Origin: Paramagnetospirillum caucaseum
GTDB taxonomy: Bacteria > Pseudomonadota > Alphaproteobacteria > Rhodospirillales > Magnetospirillaceae
Direction of reading: 5' to 3'
DNA length: 64,000 bases
Assembly (NCBI RefSeq): GCF_000342045.1
Contig: NZ_AONQ01000016.1
Coordinates: 1 to 64,000 of the forward strand
The notes under the pieces were generated by a model. The model was not told the DNA's origin, did no database searches, and saw only the letters and a list, made by a program, of their open reading frames with translations. Of this stretch, positions 10,154 to 19,200 are shown piece by piece; position 1 is the first letter of the stretch, and every line of letters begins with the position of its first letter. The position numbers and the translations under genes are program-made.

Positions 10154-13100
10154 ATGGAAATCTCCGCTTATCTGGATCGGCGCATCGCCGAGTTGTCCGA
10201 ACCCTTGGCCAAGGCCGGCGCCGAACGCCTGATCCGCGCCTATGTGGCCGGCGTTCCCCTGGCCGATCTGGCCGAGGCCGACCCGGAGCTGGTCTACGGC
10301 GCCGCGCTCGGCCTGTTCGCCTTCATGCGCGAGCGCAAGCCGGGCGCGCCGTCCATCCGGGTGTTCGATCCCGATCTCGACCGCCACGGCTGGGTGTCCA
10401 GCCATTCGGTGGTGGAGATCGTCAACGACGACATGCCGTTCCTGGTGGATTCGGTGGCCATGGAACTGGCCCGGCACGGCATCAAGGTGCATCTGCTGGT
10501 TCATCCCGTGGTGCGGGTGGACCGCGAGCAATCGGGGATGCTGGCCGGCGTGGCGGACAACGGCGGCGGCACGCTGCAGGAATCGGTGATGCATGTGGAG
10601 ATCGACCGCCAACCGGCCGATATCCAGGCCCAGCTGGCCGCCTCGCTGGCCGAGGTGCTGGGCCAGGTGCGCTTCGCCGTCGCCGACTGGCGGCGGATGC
10701 TGGACACCCTGTGGACCGGAATCGCCGAGTTCGAGGGCGCGGCGGCCAAGGTGCCCGCCGAGGAGAAGCAGGAGGGGCTGGCCTTCCTGGAATGGCTGGC
10801 CGACAACCACTTCACCTTCCTGGGCTACCGCCGCTTCGACCTCGCCAAGGGGGTCGCCGCCGACCCGGCCAGCGGCCTGGGCATCCTGTCCGACGCGCAG
10901 GCCCACGTATTCGACGACACCATGACCCTGGCCGACATGCCGGCCGAGCTCAGGGCCTTCGTCCAGCGGCCCGAGCCGCTGATGGTCACCAAATCGGCCC
11001 GCCACGCGGTGATCCACCGGCCGGTGCGCATGGATATCATCGGGCTGAAGCAGTTCGATTCCAAGGGCCGGGTGGTCGGGCTGCACGCCTTCCTCGGCCT
11101 GTTCACCTCGGCCGCCTATAACGACCGCCCGGCGCAGATTCCCCTGCTCAGGCGCAAGATCGCCCGGGTCGAGGCCCGCGCCGGTTTCAACCGGTCCGGC
11201 CACGACGCCAAGGCCCTGACCAACATCCTGGAGACCTATCCCAGGGACGAGCTGTTCCAGGTGTCCGAGGACGCCCTGTTCGAGACCAGCATCGGCATCC
11301 TGCACCTGCAGGACCGCCAGCGCGTGGCGGTGTTCCTCCGGAACGACGAGTTCGAGCGCTTCGTCTCCTGCCTGGTGTTCGTGCCGCGCGACCGCTACGA
11401 CACGCCGCTGCGCCTGGCCATCACCGCCATGCTGGAAGAGGCGGTGGGCGGCACCCTGGACGCCTTCTACACCCAGGTGGCCGACCTGCCCCTGGCCCGG
11501 CTGCATTTCATCATCCGCACCAGCCCCGGCCATCTGCCCCGCATCGACGCCTCGGCGCTGGAGGCCCGCATCGCCGACGCGGCGCGCACCTGGCACGAGC
11601 ATCTGGGCGACGCCCTGATCCAGACCCATGGCGAGGCCAGCGGGCTGGCCCTGTCGCGCCGCTGGGGCAAGGGATTCCCCGCCTCCTACCGCGAAAGCCA
11701 CGGCGCCCTGGCGGCGGTGGCCGACGTGGGGCGCATCCAGGCGGCGGCGGGCGGCGACATCGTCCTCAATCTCTACCGCCCGGTGGAGGCCGAGCCGCGC
11801 CAGGGCAGGCTGAAGCTCTACCGCTCGGGCAATCCGGTGCCGCTGTCCGGCGTGCTGCCCATGCTCGAAGCCATGGGGCTGGTGGTCATCGCCGAGGTCC
11901 CCCACGAGATCATTCCCGAATCCGGCGGCGTGACCGTGTGGATTCACGATTTCGAGGTGGAAAGCGCCGACGGCTCGGCGCTCGACGTGGCCGAACGGCG
12001 CGAGCTGTTCCACGATGCCCTGGCGGCGGTGTGGCGGGGCGATTCCGAAAGCGACGGCTTCAACCGGCTGGTGCTGTCGGCCGGCCTGTCATGGCGCGAG
12101 ATCATGGTGCTGCGCGCCTGCACCAAGTATCTGCGCCAGACCGGCATCACCTACAGCCAGGCCTATATCGAGCAGGCGCTGGGCGGCAATGCCGACATGG
12201 CGGCCGGGCTGGTCCGGCTGTTCCTCGCCGTCTTCGACCCCAAGGGGCAGTCCGGCGACGCGGGCGATGCCGAGGCGGTGCTGCTGGCCGGGCTGGACAA
12301 GGTGGTCAGCGCCGACGACGACCGCATCCTGCGGCGCTTCCTCAACCTGATCCGTTCCACCTTGAGAACGAACTACTTCCAGGCCGGCGCCGACGGCAGG
12401 CCCAAGGCCTATCTGTCCTTCAAGCTGGATTCCAGGGCGGTGGACGAGTTGCCGGCGCCCCGGCCCCTGGTCGAGGTGTTCGTCTATTCCCCCCGGGTCG
12501 AGGCCATCCACCTGCGCGGCGGCAAGGTGGCGCGCGGCGGCATCCGCTGGTCCGACCGGCGCGAGGATTTCCGCACCGAGATTCTCGGCCTGATGAAGGC
12601 CCAGATGGTCAAGAACGCGGTGATCGTGCCGGTAGGCGCCAAGGGCGGCTTCGTGGTCAAGCGACCGCCTGCGACAGGTGGGCGCGAGGCGTATCTGGCC
12701 GAGGGCATCGAGTGCTACAAGACCCTGATGCGCGGTCTGCTGGACCTTACCGACAATCTGACGCCGGAAGGGGTCAGGCCGCCCCCGGATGTGTTGCGCA
12801 AAGACGGCGACGACCCCTATCTGGTGGTGGCCGCCGACAAGGGCACCGCCACCTTCTCCGACATCGCCAATTCCGTCTCGCTGGATTACGGCCATTGGCT
12901 GGGCGACGCCTTCGCCTCGGGCGGGTCCCAGGGCTACGACCACAAGAAGATGGGCATCACCGCCAAGGGTGCCTGGGTGGCGGTCGAGCGCCATTTCCGC
13001 GAGATGGGCGTCGATACGCGGAGCGAGGATTTCACGGTGATCGGGGTGGGCGACATGTCGGGCGACGTGTTCGGCAACGGTCTGCTGCGGTCGCGCCATG

Positions 13101-14953
13101 CCGGGCTGGTGGCCGCCTTCAACCACGCCCACATCTTCCTCGACCCCGAGCCCGACCGGGAGAAGACCTTCGCCGAGCGCGAAAGGCTGTTCAACGCCGT
13201 CAAGGCCTGGCCCGATTACGACGTCTCGCTGATCTCGGAAGGCGGCGGCATCTGGCCGCGCACCGCCAAGACCATTGCCATCAGCCGGCAAGTCAAGGCC
13301 CGTTTCGGTATCGAAGCGGATAGCCTGACCCCCACAGAGCTGATCCGCGTTCTGCTGAAGGCGCCGGTGGACCTGCTGTTCTTCGGCGGTATCGGCACCT
13401 ATGTGAAGGCGTCCAGCGAAAGCAACGCCGAGGCCGGCGACCGCGCCAACGATTCCTTGCGCATCAACGGCGCCGAGATCGGAGCCAAAGTGGTGGGCGA
13501 GGGCGCCAATCTGGGCTTCACCCAGCTGGGCCGCATCGAATACGCCATGAGCGGGGCGGGCGGCGAAGGCGGGCGCATCGACACCGACGCCATCGACAAT
13601 TCCGCCGGGGTGGATTGCTCGGACCACGAGGTCAACATCAAGATCCTGGTCAACGACCTGGTGGCGGCGGGCGACCTGACGCCAAAGCAGCGCGACAAGC
13701 TGCTGGCCGAAATGACCGAGGAGGTGGGCGCCCTGGTGCTGCGCGACAATTACCTGCAGACCCAGGCCCTGACCATGCTGCAGGCCCAGGGGCCTGAGCT
13801 GCTGGATGCCGAGGCCCGCTTCATGCGCCTGCTGGAAAAGAGCGGACGGCTGGACCGGGGTATTGAATTCCTGCCCACCGACGAAGCGCTGACCGACCGG
13901 GCGGCCCGCAAGCAGGGCTTCACCCGCCCCGAACTGGCGGTGCTGCTGGCCTATGGCAAGATCTGGCTGTACGACCATATCCTGGCCTCGGAACTGCCCG
14001 ATGACCCCTTCATGGCCATCGACCTTACCAACTACTTTCCGACGCAGCTACGGGATCGTTTCGGTCACGATATCCAGCGCCACCGGCTGCGGCGCGAGAT
14101 CATCGCCACGGTGGTGACCAATTCCATCGTCAACAGGGTGGGCGGCGCCTTCGTCTCGGAACTGATGGAGACCACCGGCCATCCCCCCGCCCAGGTGGCC
14201 AGGGCCTATATCGTGGCCCGCGATGCCTTCCGCATGCGCGAGGTGTGGCGGGCCATCGAGGAGCTGGACGGCAAGGTCGCCGCCGTGGCCCAGACCGCCA
14301 TGCAGCTGGAGGCCAACCGGCTGGTGGAGCGCGCCACCATGTGGGTGCTGCGTTCCATGCCGTCGCCCTTCGCGCTGGGGGCCGGCATCGCCGAACTGTC
14401 GCCCGGCGTCAAAGCCCTGGAAGGCGCGGTGCCGGGCATCCTGCCCCCGGATGCGGCGGCGGCGGTGCTGGCCCGCATCGAGCATTTCGTCGGACAAGGT
14501 GTGCCCCACGACTTGGCGCAGCGGGTGGGCAATCTGATCGTCCTGGCCTCGGCTGCCGACATCCTGCGCATCGCCACCCGTCAGGCTCTCACCATCGAGG
14601 CGGCGGGACGCCTCTATTTCGCGGTGGGCGCCCGCTTCTCGCTGGGCTGGCTGCGCGCTTCCGCCGAGAAACTGTCCGGTCGCGGCCACTGGCTGAAGCT
14701 GGCGGCGGCGGCCGCCATCGAGGATCTCTACGGCCATCAGCGCGACATCACCAGTGCGGTGGCGGCGTCCTATCCCGGCCTGGCGCCCGACGAGGCGGTG
14801 CAGGTCTGGCTGGAGGCCAACCGGGCGGCGGTGGAACGGGCCGAGACGCTGCTGGCTGAACTGAAGGCCGCGTCCCATATCGATCTATCCATGATCATGG
14901 TCGCCAACCGGCAGCTGCGCACCCTGACGGAATCGGGTGTTACGGCGCCGTAA
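10154..14953 (+). CDS. gdh: NAD-dependent glutamate dehydrogenase, large (about 180 kDa) type
   Basis: This 1599-residue enzyme belongs to the large NAD-GDH class that oxidises glutamate to 2-oxoglutarate and ammonium. The N-terminal third holds ACT-like regulatory segments (MPFLVDSVAMELARHGIKVH). The catalytic core near the middle shows KNAVIVPVGAKGGFVVKR and IGVGDMSGDVFGNGLL. The start at 10154 is preceded by a strong AAGGGGGG ribosome-binding site and gives the normal family length; an in-frame ATG at 10076 would add 26 residues with no such site. It is monocistronic in appearance: 116 nt separate it from the upstream gene and 30 nt from gmhA. Confidence 0.95.
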   Translation: MEISAYLDRRIAELSEPLAKAGAERLIRAYVAGVPLADLAEADPELVYGAALGLFAFMRERKPGAPSIRVFDPDLDRHGWVSSHSVVEIVNDDMPFLVDSVAMELARHGIKVHLLVHPVVRVDREQSGMLAGVADNGGGTLQESVMHVEIDRQPADIQAQLAASLAEVLGQVRFAVADWRRMLDTLWTGIAEFEGAAAKVPAEEKQEGLAFLEWLADNHFTFLGYRRFDLAKGVAADPASGLGILSDAQAHVFDDTMTLADMPAELRAFVQRPEPLMVTKSARHAVIHRPVRMDIIGLKQFDSKGRVVGLHAFLGLFTSAAYNDRPAQIPLLRRKIARVEARAGFNRSGHDAKALTNILETYPRDELFQVSEDALFETSIGILHLQDRQRVAVFLRNDEFERFVSCLVFVPRDRYDTPLRLAITAMLEEAVGGTLDAFYTQVADLPLARLHFIIRTSPGHLPRIDASALEARIADAARTWHEHLGDALIQTHGEASGLALSRRWGKGFPASYRESHGALAAVADVGRIQAAAGGDIVLNLYRPVEAEPRQGRLKLYRSGNPVPLSGVLPMLEAMGLVVIAEVPHEIIPESGGVTVWIHDFEVESADGSALDVAERRELFHDALAAVWRGDSESDGFNRLVLSAGLSWREIMVLRACTKYLRQTGITYSQAYIEQALGGNADMAAGLVRLFLAVFDPKGQSGDAGDAEAVLLAGLDKVVSADDDRILRRFLNLIRSTLRTNYFQAGADGRPKAYLSFKLDSRAVDELPAPRPLVEVFVYSPRVEAIHLRGGKVARGGIRWSDRREDFRTEILGLMKAQMVKNAVIVPVGAKGGFVVKRPPATGGREAYLAEGIECYKTLMRGLLDLTDNLTPEGVRPPPDVLRKDGDDPYLVVAADKGTATFSDIANSVSLDYGHWLGDAFASGGSQGYDHKKMGITAKGAWVAVERHFREMGVDTRSEDFTVIGVGDMSGDVFGNGLLRSRHAGLVAAFNHAHIFLDPEPDREKTFAERERLFNAVKAWPDYDVSLISEGGGIWPRTAKTIAISRQVKARFGIEADSLTPTELIRVLLKAPVDLLFFGGIGTYVKASSESNAEAGDRANDSLRINGAEIGAKVVGEGANLGFTQLGRIEYAMSGAGGEGGRIDTDAIDNSAGVDCSDHEVNIKILVNDLVAAGDLTPKQRDKLLAEMTEEVGALVLRDNYLQTQALTMLQAQGPELLDAEARFMRLLEKSGRLDRGIEFLPTDEALTDRAARKQGFTRPELAVLLAYGKIWLYDHILASELPDDPFMAIDLTNYFPTQLRDRFGHDIQRHRLRREIIATVVTNSIVNRVGGAFVSELMETTGHPPAQVARAYIVARDAFRMREVWRAIEELDGKVAAVAQTAMQLEANRLVERATMWVLRSMPSPFALGAGIAELSPGVKALEGAVPGILPPDAAAAVLARIEHFVGQGVPHDLAQRVGNLIVLASAADILRIATRQALTIEAAGRLYFAVGARFSLGWLRASAEKLSGRGHWLKLAAAAAIEDLYGHQRDITSAVAASYPGLAPDEAVQVWLEANRAAVERAETLLAELKAASHIDLSMIMVANRQLRTLTESGVTAP

Positions 14954-14983
14954 GGAAATTCATTCCTGGATGAGGATTGTCCC

Positions 14984-15562
14984 ATGAAATTTGCCGCTTT
15001 TCTCGACCAGCAGATCGCCGAGCACGCCGAGACCCTGGCGGTCACCGGAGCGGCGGTGCGCGAGCCCTTCCAGCATCTGGTCCAGGCCTGCATCGATTCC
15101 CTGGCCGCCGGTGGCAAGATCCTGTTCTTCGGCAATGGCGGGTCCGCCGCCGATGCCCAGCATTTGGCCGCCGAGCTGGTGGTGCGTTACCGGGTCAACC
15201 GCAAGGCTATCGCCGCCGTGGCTCTGACCACCGACACCTCGATTCTCACGGCCTGCTCCAACGACTTCTCCTACGAGGAGATCTTCTCGCGTCAGGTCGA
15301 GGCCCTGGGCCGGCCCGGCGACGTGGCCATCGGCATCACCACCTCGGGCAACAGCCCGAACGTGCTCACCGCCCTGGCGGTGGCCCGCGACATGGGGCTG
15401 GTGGCGGCGGGCCTCGCTGGCCGCGACGGCGGCAAGATGGTGGGGCTGGCCGATCCGCTGTTGATCGTGCCGTCCATGGTCACCGCCCGTATCCAGGAGA
15501 TGCACATCCTGATCGGCCATGCGCTCTGTGACCAGGTCGAGGCCATGGCGGCCCCGGCTTGA
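14984..15562 (+). CDS. gmhA: Phosphoheptose isomerase (sedoheptulose-7-phosphate isomerase)
   Basis: This 192-residue SIS-domain protein has the length and motifs of GmhA. GmhA converts sedoheptulose 7-phosphate to D-glycero-manno-heptose 7-phosphate, the first step of LPS-core heptose synthesis. Visible are [11 protein letters not shown] (sugar-phosphate and metal site), TTSGNSPN, and [16 protein letters not shown] near the C-terminus, which carries the zinc and catalytic histidine/glutamate residues. A GAGGA ribosome-binding site precedes the ATG. It lies directly upstream of the surface-carbamoylation cassette and may be co-transcribed with it. Confidence 0.93.
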   Translation: MKFAAFLDQQIAEHAETLAVTGAAVREPFQHLVQACIDSLAAGGKILFFGNGGSAADAQHLAAELVVRYRVNRKAIAAVALTTDTSILTACSNDFSYEEIFSRQVEALGRPGDVAIGITTSGNSPNVLTALAVARDMGLVAAGLAGRDGGKMVGLADPLLIVPSMVTARIQEMHILIGHALCDQVEAMAAPA

Positions 15563-15633
15563 CGGTTTGCCAGCTTGGGGCCGGCTGTGGTAGAAGTCCG
15601 CCAGATTTCAGCAATCAGGCCTGACCCAGCAGC

Positions 15634-16068
15634 ATGAGCAAGTCACAGGGTGCCATCGACGGCGGATCCCATGCCCGCAAAGTCGAGATGGGTTCGGACC
15701 GGTCTTTCGGGCTGGTTTTTGCCGTCGTTTTCGCCATCGTCGCGCTGTTTCCGCTGAAGGATGGCGGCGGGCCCCGGCTGTGGGCCGGTGCCATTGCCGC
15801 CGCCTTCCTCGTGGTGGCCTTTGTCTATCCCCAGGCGCTGAAGCCGCTCAACAGGCTGTGGTTCCTGGTGGGCGTGGCGCTGCATCATGTGGTGACACCG
15901 CTGGTCATGGGGCTGTTGTTCTTCCTGACGGTGACGCCGACCGCCCTGATTATGAGGGCCTTGGGCAAGGACCCGCTGCGCCTGGCCCGCGATGACAAGG
16001 CCGCCAGCTATTGGATCAACCGCACCCCGCCTGGCCCGGCGCCCGACAGCATGCGCCGCCAGTTCTAG
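15634..16068 (+). CDS. SxtJ-family membrane protein
   Basis: This is a 144-residue integral membrane protein with three or four hydrophobic segments (about residues 25-41, 48-67 and a long stretch at 75-105). It resembles the SxtJ family of unknown function. That family is repeatedly found beside carbamoyltransferases, as here and in the saxitoxin clusters (sxtI-sxtJ-sxtK). The soluble tail (KAASYWINRTPPG) is a conserved-looking C-terminal box. It is followed after 10 nt by the small DUF5989-type gene and then the carbamoyltransferase, which suggests a membrane-associated partner of that enzyme. Confidence 0.82.
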   Translation: MSKSQGAIDGGSHARKVEMGSDRSFGLVFAVVFAIVALFPLKDGGGPRLWAGAIAAAFLVVAFVYPQALKPLNRLWFLVGVALHHVVTPLVMGLLFFLTVTPTALIMRALGKDPLRLARDDKAASYWINRTPPGPAPDSMRRQF

Positions 16069-16078
16069 GAGATTGCCC

Positions 16079-16228
16079 GTGAGTTTCCTCATCGAGCTTT
16101 GGCAGTTTTTGCGCGAGCGCAAGAAATTCTGGCTTTTGCCTATCCTGATCATGATGGTGGTGTTCGGCGGCCTGATCGTGCTGAGCCAGGGTTCGGCGGT
16201 GGCACCCTTCATCTACACCCTGTTCTAA
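16079..16228 (+). CDS. DUF5989-type (SxtK-like) small membrane protein
   Basis: This short gene encodes 49 residues: SFLIELWQFLRERKKFW, then a single transmembrane helix (about residues 17-37). It starts at GTG 16079, preceded by an AGGAG site 8 nt upstream. The size, the aromatic/basic N-terminus and the position between an SxtJ-type gene and a carbamoyltransferase match the DUF5989/SxtK group. Its function is unknown; it plausibly anchors or assists the carbamoyltransferase at the membrane. The gene lies 12 nt before the next start. Confidence 0.82.
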   Translation: MSFLIELWQFLRERKKFWLLPILIMMVVFGGLIVLSQGSAVAPFIYTLF

Positions 16229-16240
16229 AGGTTCCGGCCC

Positions 16241-18079
16241 TTGCGCATTCTCGGTCTGTCCGCCCTGTATCACGACAGCGCCGCCGCCCTGATCGAGGAT
16301 GGGCGTATCGTCGCCTGCGCCCAGGAAGAGCGCTTCACCCGCAAAAAGCACGACGCCGCCTTCCCCGAGAACGCCATCGCCTATTGCCTGGCGGAAGCCG
16401 GGATCGGCCTGAACGACCTGGATCACGTGGTGTTCTACGACAAGCCGTTCCTCAAGTTCGAACGGCTGCTGGAAACCTATGTGGCCTTTGCTCCCAAGGG
16501 GTTCACCTCGTTCAAGACCGCCATTCCGGTGTGGCTGAAGGAAAAGCTGTTCCAGAAGGATTTGCTGGCGCGCGAGTTCAAGCGTTTTGCGCCCGATTTC
16601 GACTGGATGAACAAGCTGCTGTTCGCCGAGCATCATCTCAGTCACGCGGCCAGCGCCTTCTTTCCCTCCCCCTTCGAGGACGCCGCCGTGCTGACCATGG
16701 ACGGCGTGGGGGAGTGGACCACCACCTCGCTGGCCATGGGTTCGGGCAACCGGCTGGAGATCCACAAGGAACTGCACTTCCCCCATTCCCTGGGGCTGCT
16801 CTATTCCGCCTTCACCTACTATACCGGCTTCAAGGTCAATTCCGGCGAGTACAAGCTGATGGGCCTGGCGCCCTATGGCGAGCCGAAATACACCAGGCTG
16901 ATCCTCGACCATCTGGTGGATCTCAAGGAGGACGGCTCGTTCCGCCTGGACCAGTCGTATTTCGACTATTGCACCGGGCTGACCATGACCAACGGGCGTT
17001 TCTCGGCGCTGTTCGGCCAACCCGTGCGCAAGGCCGACAGGGAGCCGCTGACCCAGTTCCACATGGACATCGCCGCCTCCATCCAGGAGGTCACCGAGAT
17101 CATCGTGTCCAAGCTGTGCCACGGCATCAAAAAGGAGACCGGGGCCAAGAACCTGTGCCTGGCCGGCGGCGTGGCGCTCAACTGCGTCGCCAACGGCAAG
17201 ATCCTGCGCGAAGGCATCTTCGAGAACATCTGGATTCAGCCGGCGGCCGGCGATGCCGGCGGCGCCCTGGGTGCCGCCCTGGCCGGCTACCACATCCACA
17301 AGGGCCAGCCGCGCAGCGTGACGCCCGGCAAGGATGCCATGAAGGGCTCCTATCTCGGCCCTCTCTTCGAGCAGTCTGATATCGAGGCGCGGTTGACGAA
17401 AGCCGGGGCCAAATTCGAGGTGATGGGCGAGGATCAGGTGATCGAGGCCACGGCCACGGCCCTGGCCGACGAGAAGGCGGTGGGCTGGATGCAGGGCCGC
17501 ATGGAATTCGGCCCCCGGGCCCTAGGTGGCCGCTCTATCCTGGGCGATCCCCGTTCGCCTTCCATGCAGAAGACGCTGAACCTCAAGGTCAAGTACCGGG
17601 AAAGCTTCCGCCCCTTCGCGCCCAGCGTGCTGCGCGAAGATGTGGCCGAATGGTTCGACCTGGACGGCGATTCTCCCTATATGCTGCTGGTGGCGCCCGT
17701 CTCCGAAAAGCACCGCCGCGCCATGACCGAGGACGAGCAGAGGCTGTTCGGCATCGACAAGCTGAACGTGCCGCGTTCAAGCCTTCCGGCGGTGACCCAT
17801 GTGGATTATTCCGCCCGCGTACAGACCATCCACGCCGACACCAATCCGCGCTACCACGCCCTGATCTCGGCGTTCAAGGCCCGCACGGGGTGCGGCGTGG
17901 TGGTCAATACCAGCTTCAACGTGCGGGGCGAGCCCATCGTGTGCACGCCGGAAGATGCCTTCCGCTGCTTCATGGGCAGTGAAATCGAGGTCCTGGTGGT
18001 GGGTAATTGCTTCCTTCGGAAGGAAGAGCAGGACCCGGCGCTGAAGCTCGATTACAAGAACGCCTTCGAGCTGGACTGA
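16241..18079 (+). CDS. NodU/CmcH-family O-carbamoyltransferase
   Basis: The 612-residue enzyme matches the NodU/CmcH/TobZ/SxtI family, which moves a carbamoyl group from carbamoyl phosphate (via carbamoyl-AMP) to a hydroxyl, often on a sugar. The N-terminal Kae1-like domain shows LGLSALYHDSAAALI and the metal-binding AEHHLSHAASAFFPSP motif. The C-terminal YrdC-like domain shows MEFGPRALGGRSILGDPRSP. Translation starts at TTG 16241; the family's usual ILGLSxxxHDS start confirms it. With gmhA upstream and glycan genes around it, LPS or polysaccharide sugar carbamoylation is the likely role. The acceptor cannot be read from the sequence. Confidence 0.93.
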   Translation: MRILGLSALYHDSAAALIEDGRIVACAQEERFTRKKHDAAFPENAIAYCLAEAGIGLNDLDHVVFYDKPFLKFERLLETYVAFAPKGFTSFKTAIPVWLKEKLFQKDLLAREFKRFAPDFDWMNKLLFAEHHLSHAASAFFPSPFEDAAVLTMDGVGEWTTTSLAMGSGNRLEIHKELHFPHSLGLLYSAFTYYTGFKVNSGEYKLMGLAPYGEPKYTRLILDHLVDLKEDGSFRLDQSYFDYCTGLTMTNGRFSALFGQPVRKADREPLTQFHMDIAASIQEVTEIIVSKLCHGIKKETGAKNLCLAGGVALNCVANGKILREGIFENIWIQPAAGDAGGALGAALAGYHIHKGQPRSVTPGKDAMKGSYLGPLFEQSDIEARLTKAGAKFEVMGEDQVIEATATALADEKAVGWMQGRMEFGPRALGGRSILGDPRSPSMQKTLNLKVKYRESFRPFAPSVLREDVAEWFDLDGDSPYMLLVAPVSEKHRRAMTEDEQRLFGIDKLNVPRSSLPAVTHVDYSARVQTIHADTNPRYHALISAFKARTGCGVVVNTSFNVRGEPIVCTPEDAFRCFMGSEIEVLVVGNCFLRKEEQDPALKLDYKNAFELD

Positions 18080-18087
18080 TCCCGTCG

Positions 18088-19200
18088 ATGCTGAAGACCC
18101 TCAAGCGATCCCTGGGGTGGCGGCTTCTGCTGGAAGGCAACCGCCTGCTGGGCCGCTCGTGGGCGCCCTCGCCGCGCCGGGCCATCTTCATCGAACCCAC
18201 GTCGACCTGCAATCTGGGCTGCCGCTTCTGCACCTATGAGATGGAATTGCGACCGCGCCAGACCATGGATCTGGAGATGTTCGAATCCTTCGCCATCCAG
18301 GCGGAACGGATGGGATTCTCCCAGGTCTACCTGACACCGCAGACCGGCGACGTGTTCATGGACAAGGGCCTGGAAGAGAAACTGGCGGTTCTTGAAGGCC
18401 TGCCCGGCATCCAGGGCGTCGGGTTCTTCACCAATTTCGTTGCGGCAACACCCGAACGTCTGGCCGGGCTTAGGCTCTTCTCCAAGGTCAGCGGCATCCA
18501 GATCAGCCTTTATGGCGCCGACGAAGCGGGTTTCTTGGCGATCACCCGCCGTACGGCCAGCCAGTTCCAGCGCCTGCTCGCCAATCTCGATGCCTTGATC
18601 GCCCTGCTGCCCGATTGGCCTGGGCTGCTGCCTGGGCTGACGCTGCGGGTTGGAGATTCCTTCCGTCTCGACGGCTGGACCGGTCCGCTGGCCGAACGGG
18701 TGCTGCATCTGCGCGACCGCTTGGGCGTGACGCTCAATACCGATACCGATTACGACGATTGGTGTGGCCGGATCACCGAAGCCCATGTGGAGGGGCTGGA
18801 CATCACCATCCGCCAGGGACGCCCGGTCTACAACCGGGGGGCCTGCATCAAGGCGCTGGGCCAGCCGCTGATCCGTGTCAACGGCCAGGTGGATGCCTGC
18901 GCCTCGCGCGATACCATGGACATGCTGGTGCTGGGTGACCTGAAGGTCGAACCGCTGGCCACCATCCTGTCGTGGGACAATCCCCGCTATAGCTCGCTGC
19001 TGGAGGGCATGGACAGGGGGGATTTTCCCAAGGTCTGCCGCGACTGCGCCGTCTACCGTTCGGTCTACGATCCGCGCTGGGCCGAGGGACGCAGCGACGT
19101 CATGAGCCTGGGGCAGGCCCTGGATCTGATGAGCGGGCCGTCCGGGCCGACAGCCAGTGGAACAGCAATGCCGGGCCGATCAGGCAAAGCGCCACCTTGA
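18088..19200 (+). CDS. Radical SAM protein with C-terminal cysteine-rich region
   Basis: This 370-residue radical SAM protein carries the [4Fe-4S] motif CNLGCRFC (C41, C45, C48). Further cysteines in the C-terminal part (ACIKALG, DACASRD, CRDCAVYR) look like a SPASM-type auxiliary cluster domain. The reaction is unknown. Placed 9 nt after the carbamoyltransferase, it may modify the same glycan. Its last 30 or so residues (SGPSGPTASGTAMPGRSGKAPP) are low-complexity and lie entirely within the 101-nt antiparallel overlap with the next gene, so the native C-terminus may have been lost and replaced by read-through. An in-frame ATG at 18007 lies inside the carbamoyltransferase and was rejected. 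Confidence 0.85.
   Translation: MLKTLKRSLGWRLLLEGNRLLGRSWAPSPRRAIFIEPTSTCNLGCRFCTYEMELRPRQTMDLEMFESFAIQAERMGFSQVYLTPQTGDVFMDKGLEEKLAVLEGLPGIQGVGFFTNFVAATPERLAGLRLFSKVSGIQISLYGADEAGFLAITRRTASQFQRLLANLDALIALLPDWPGLLPGLTLRVGDSFRLDGWTGPLAERVLHLRDRLGVTLNTDTDYDDWCGRITEAHVEGLDITIRQGRPVYNRGACIKALGQPLIRVNGQVDACASRDTMDMLVLGDLKVEPLATILSWDNPRYSSLLEGMDRGDFPKVCRDCAVYRSVYDPRWAEGRSDVMSLGQALDLMSGPSGPTASGTAMPGRSGKAPP

Noticed and set aside
10055..13978. Two long antisense open frames opposite the NAD-GDH gene
   Set aside because: They mirror the codon bias of a strongly supported 1599-residue enzyme and show no domain or ribosome-binding site.
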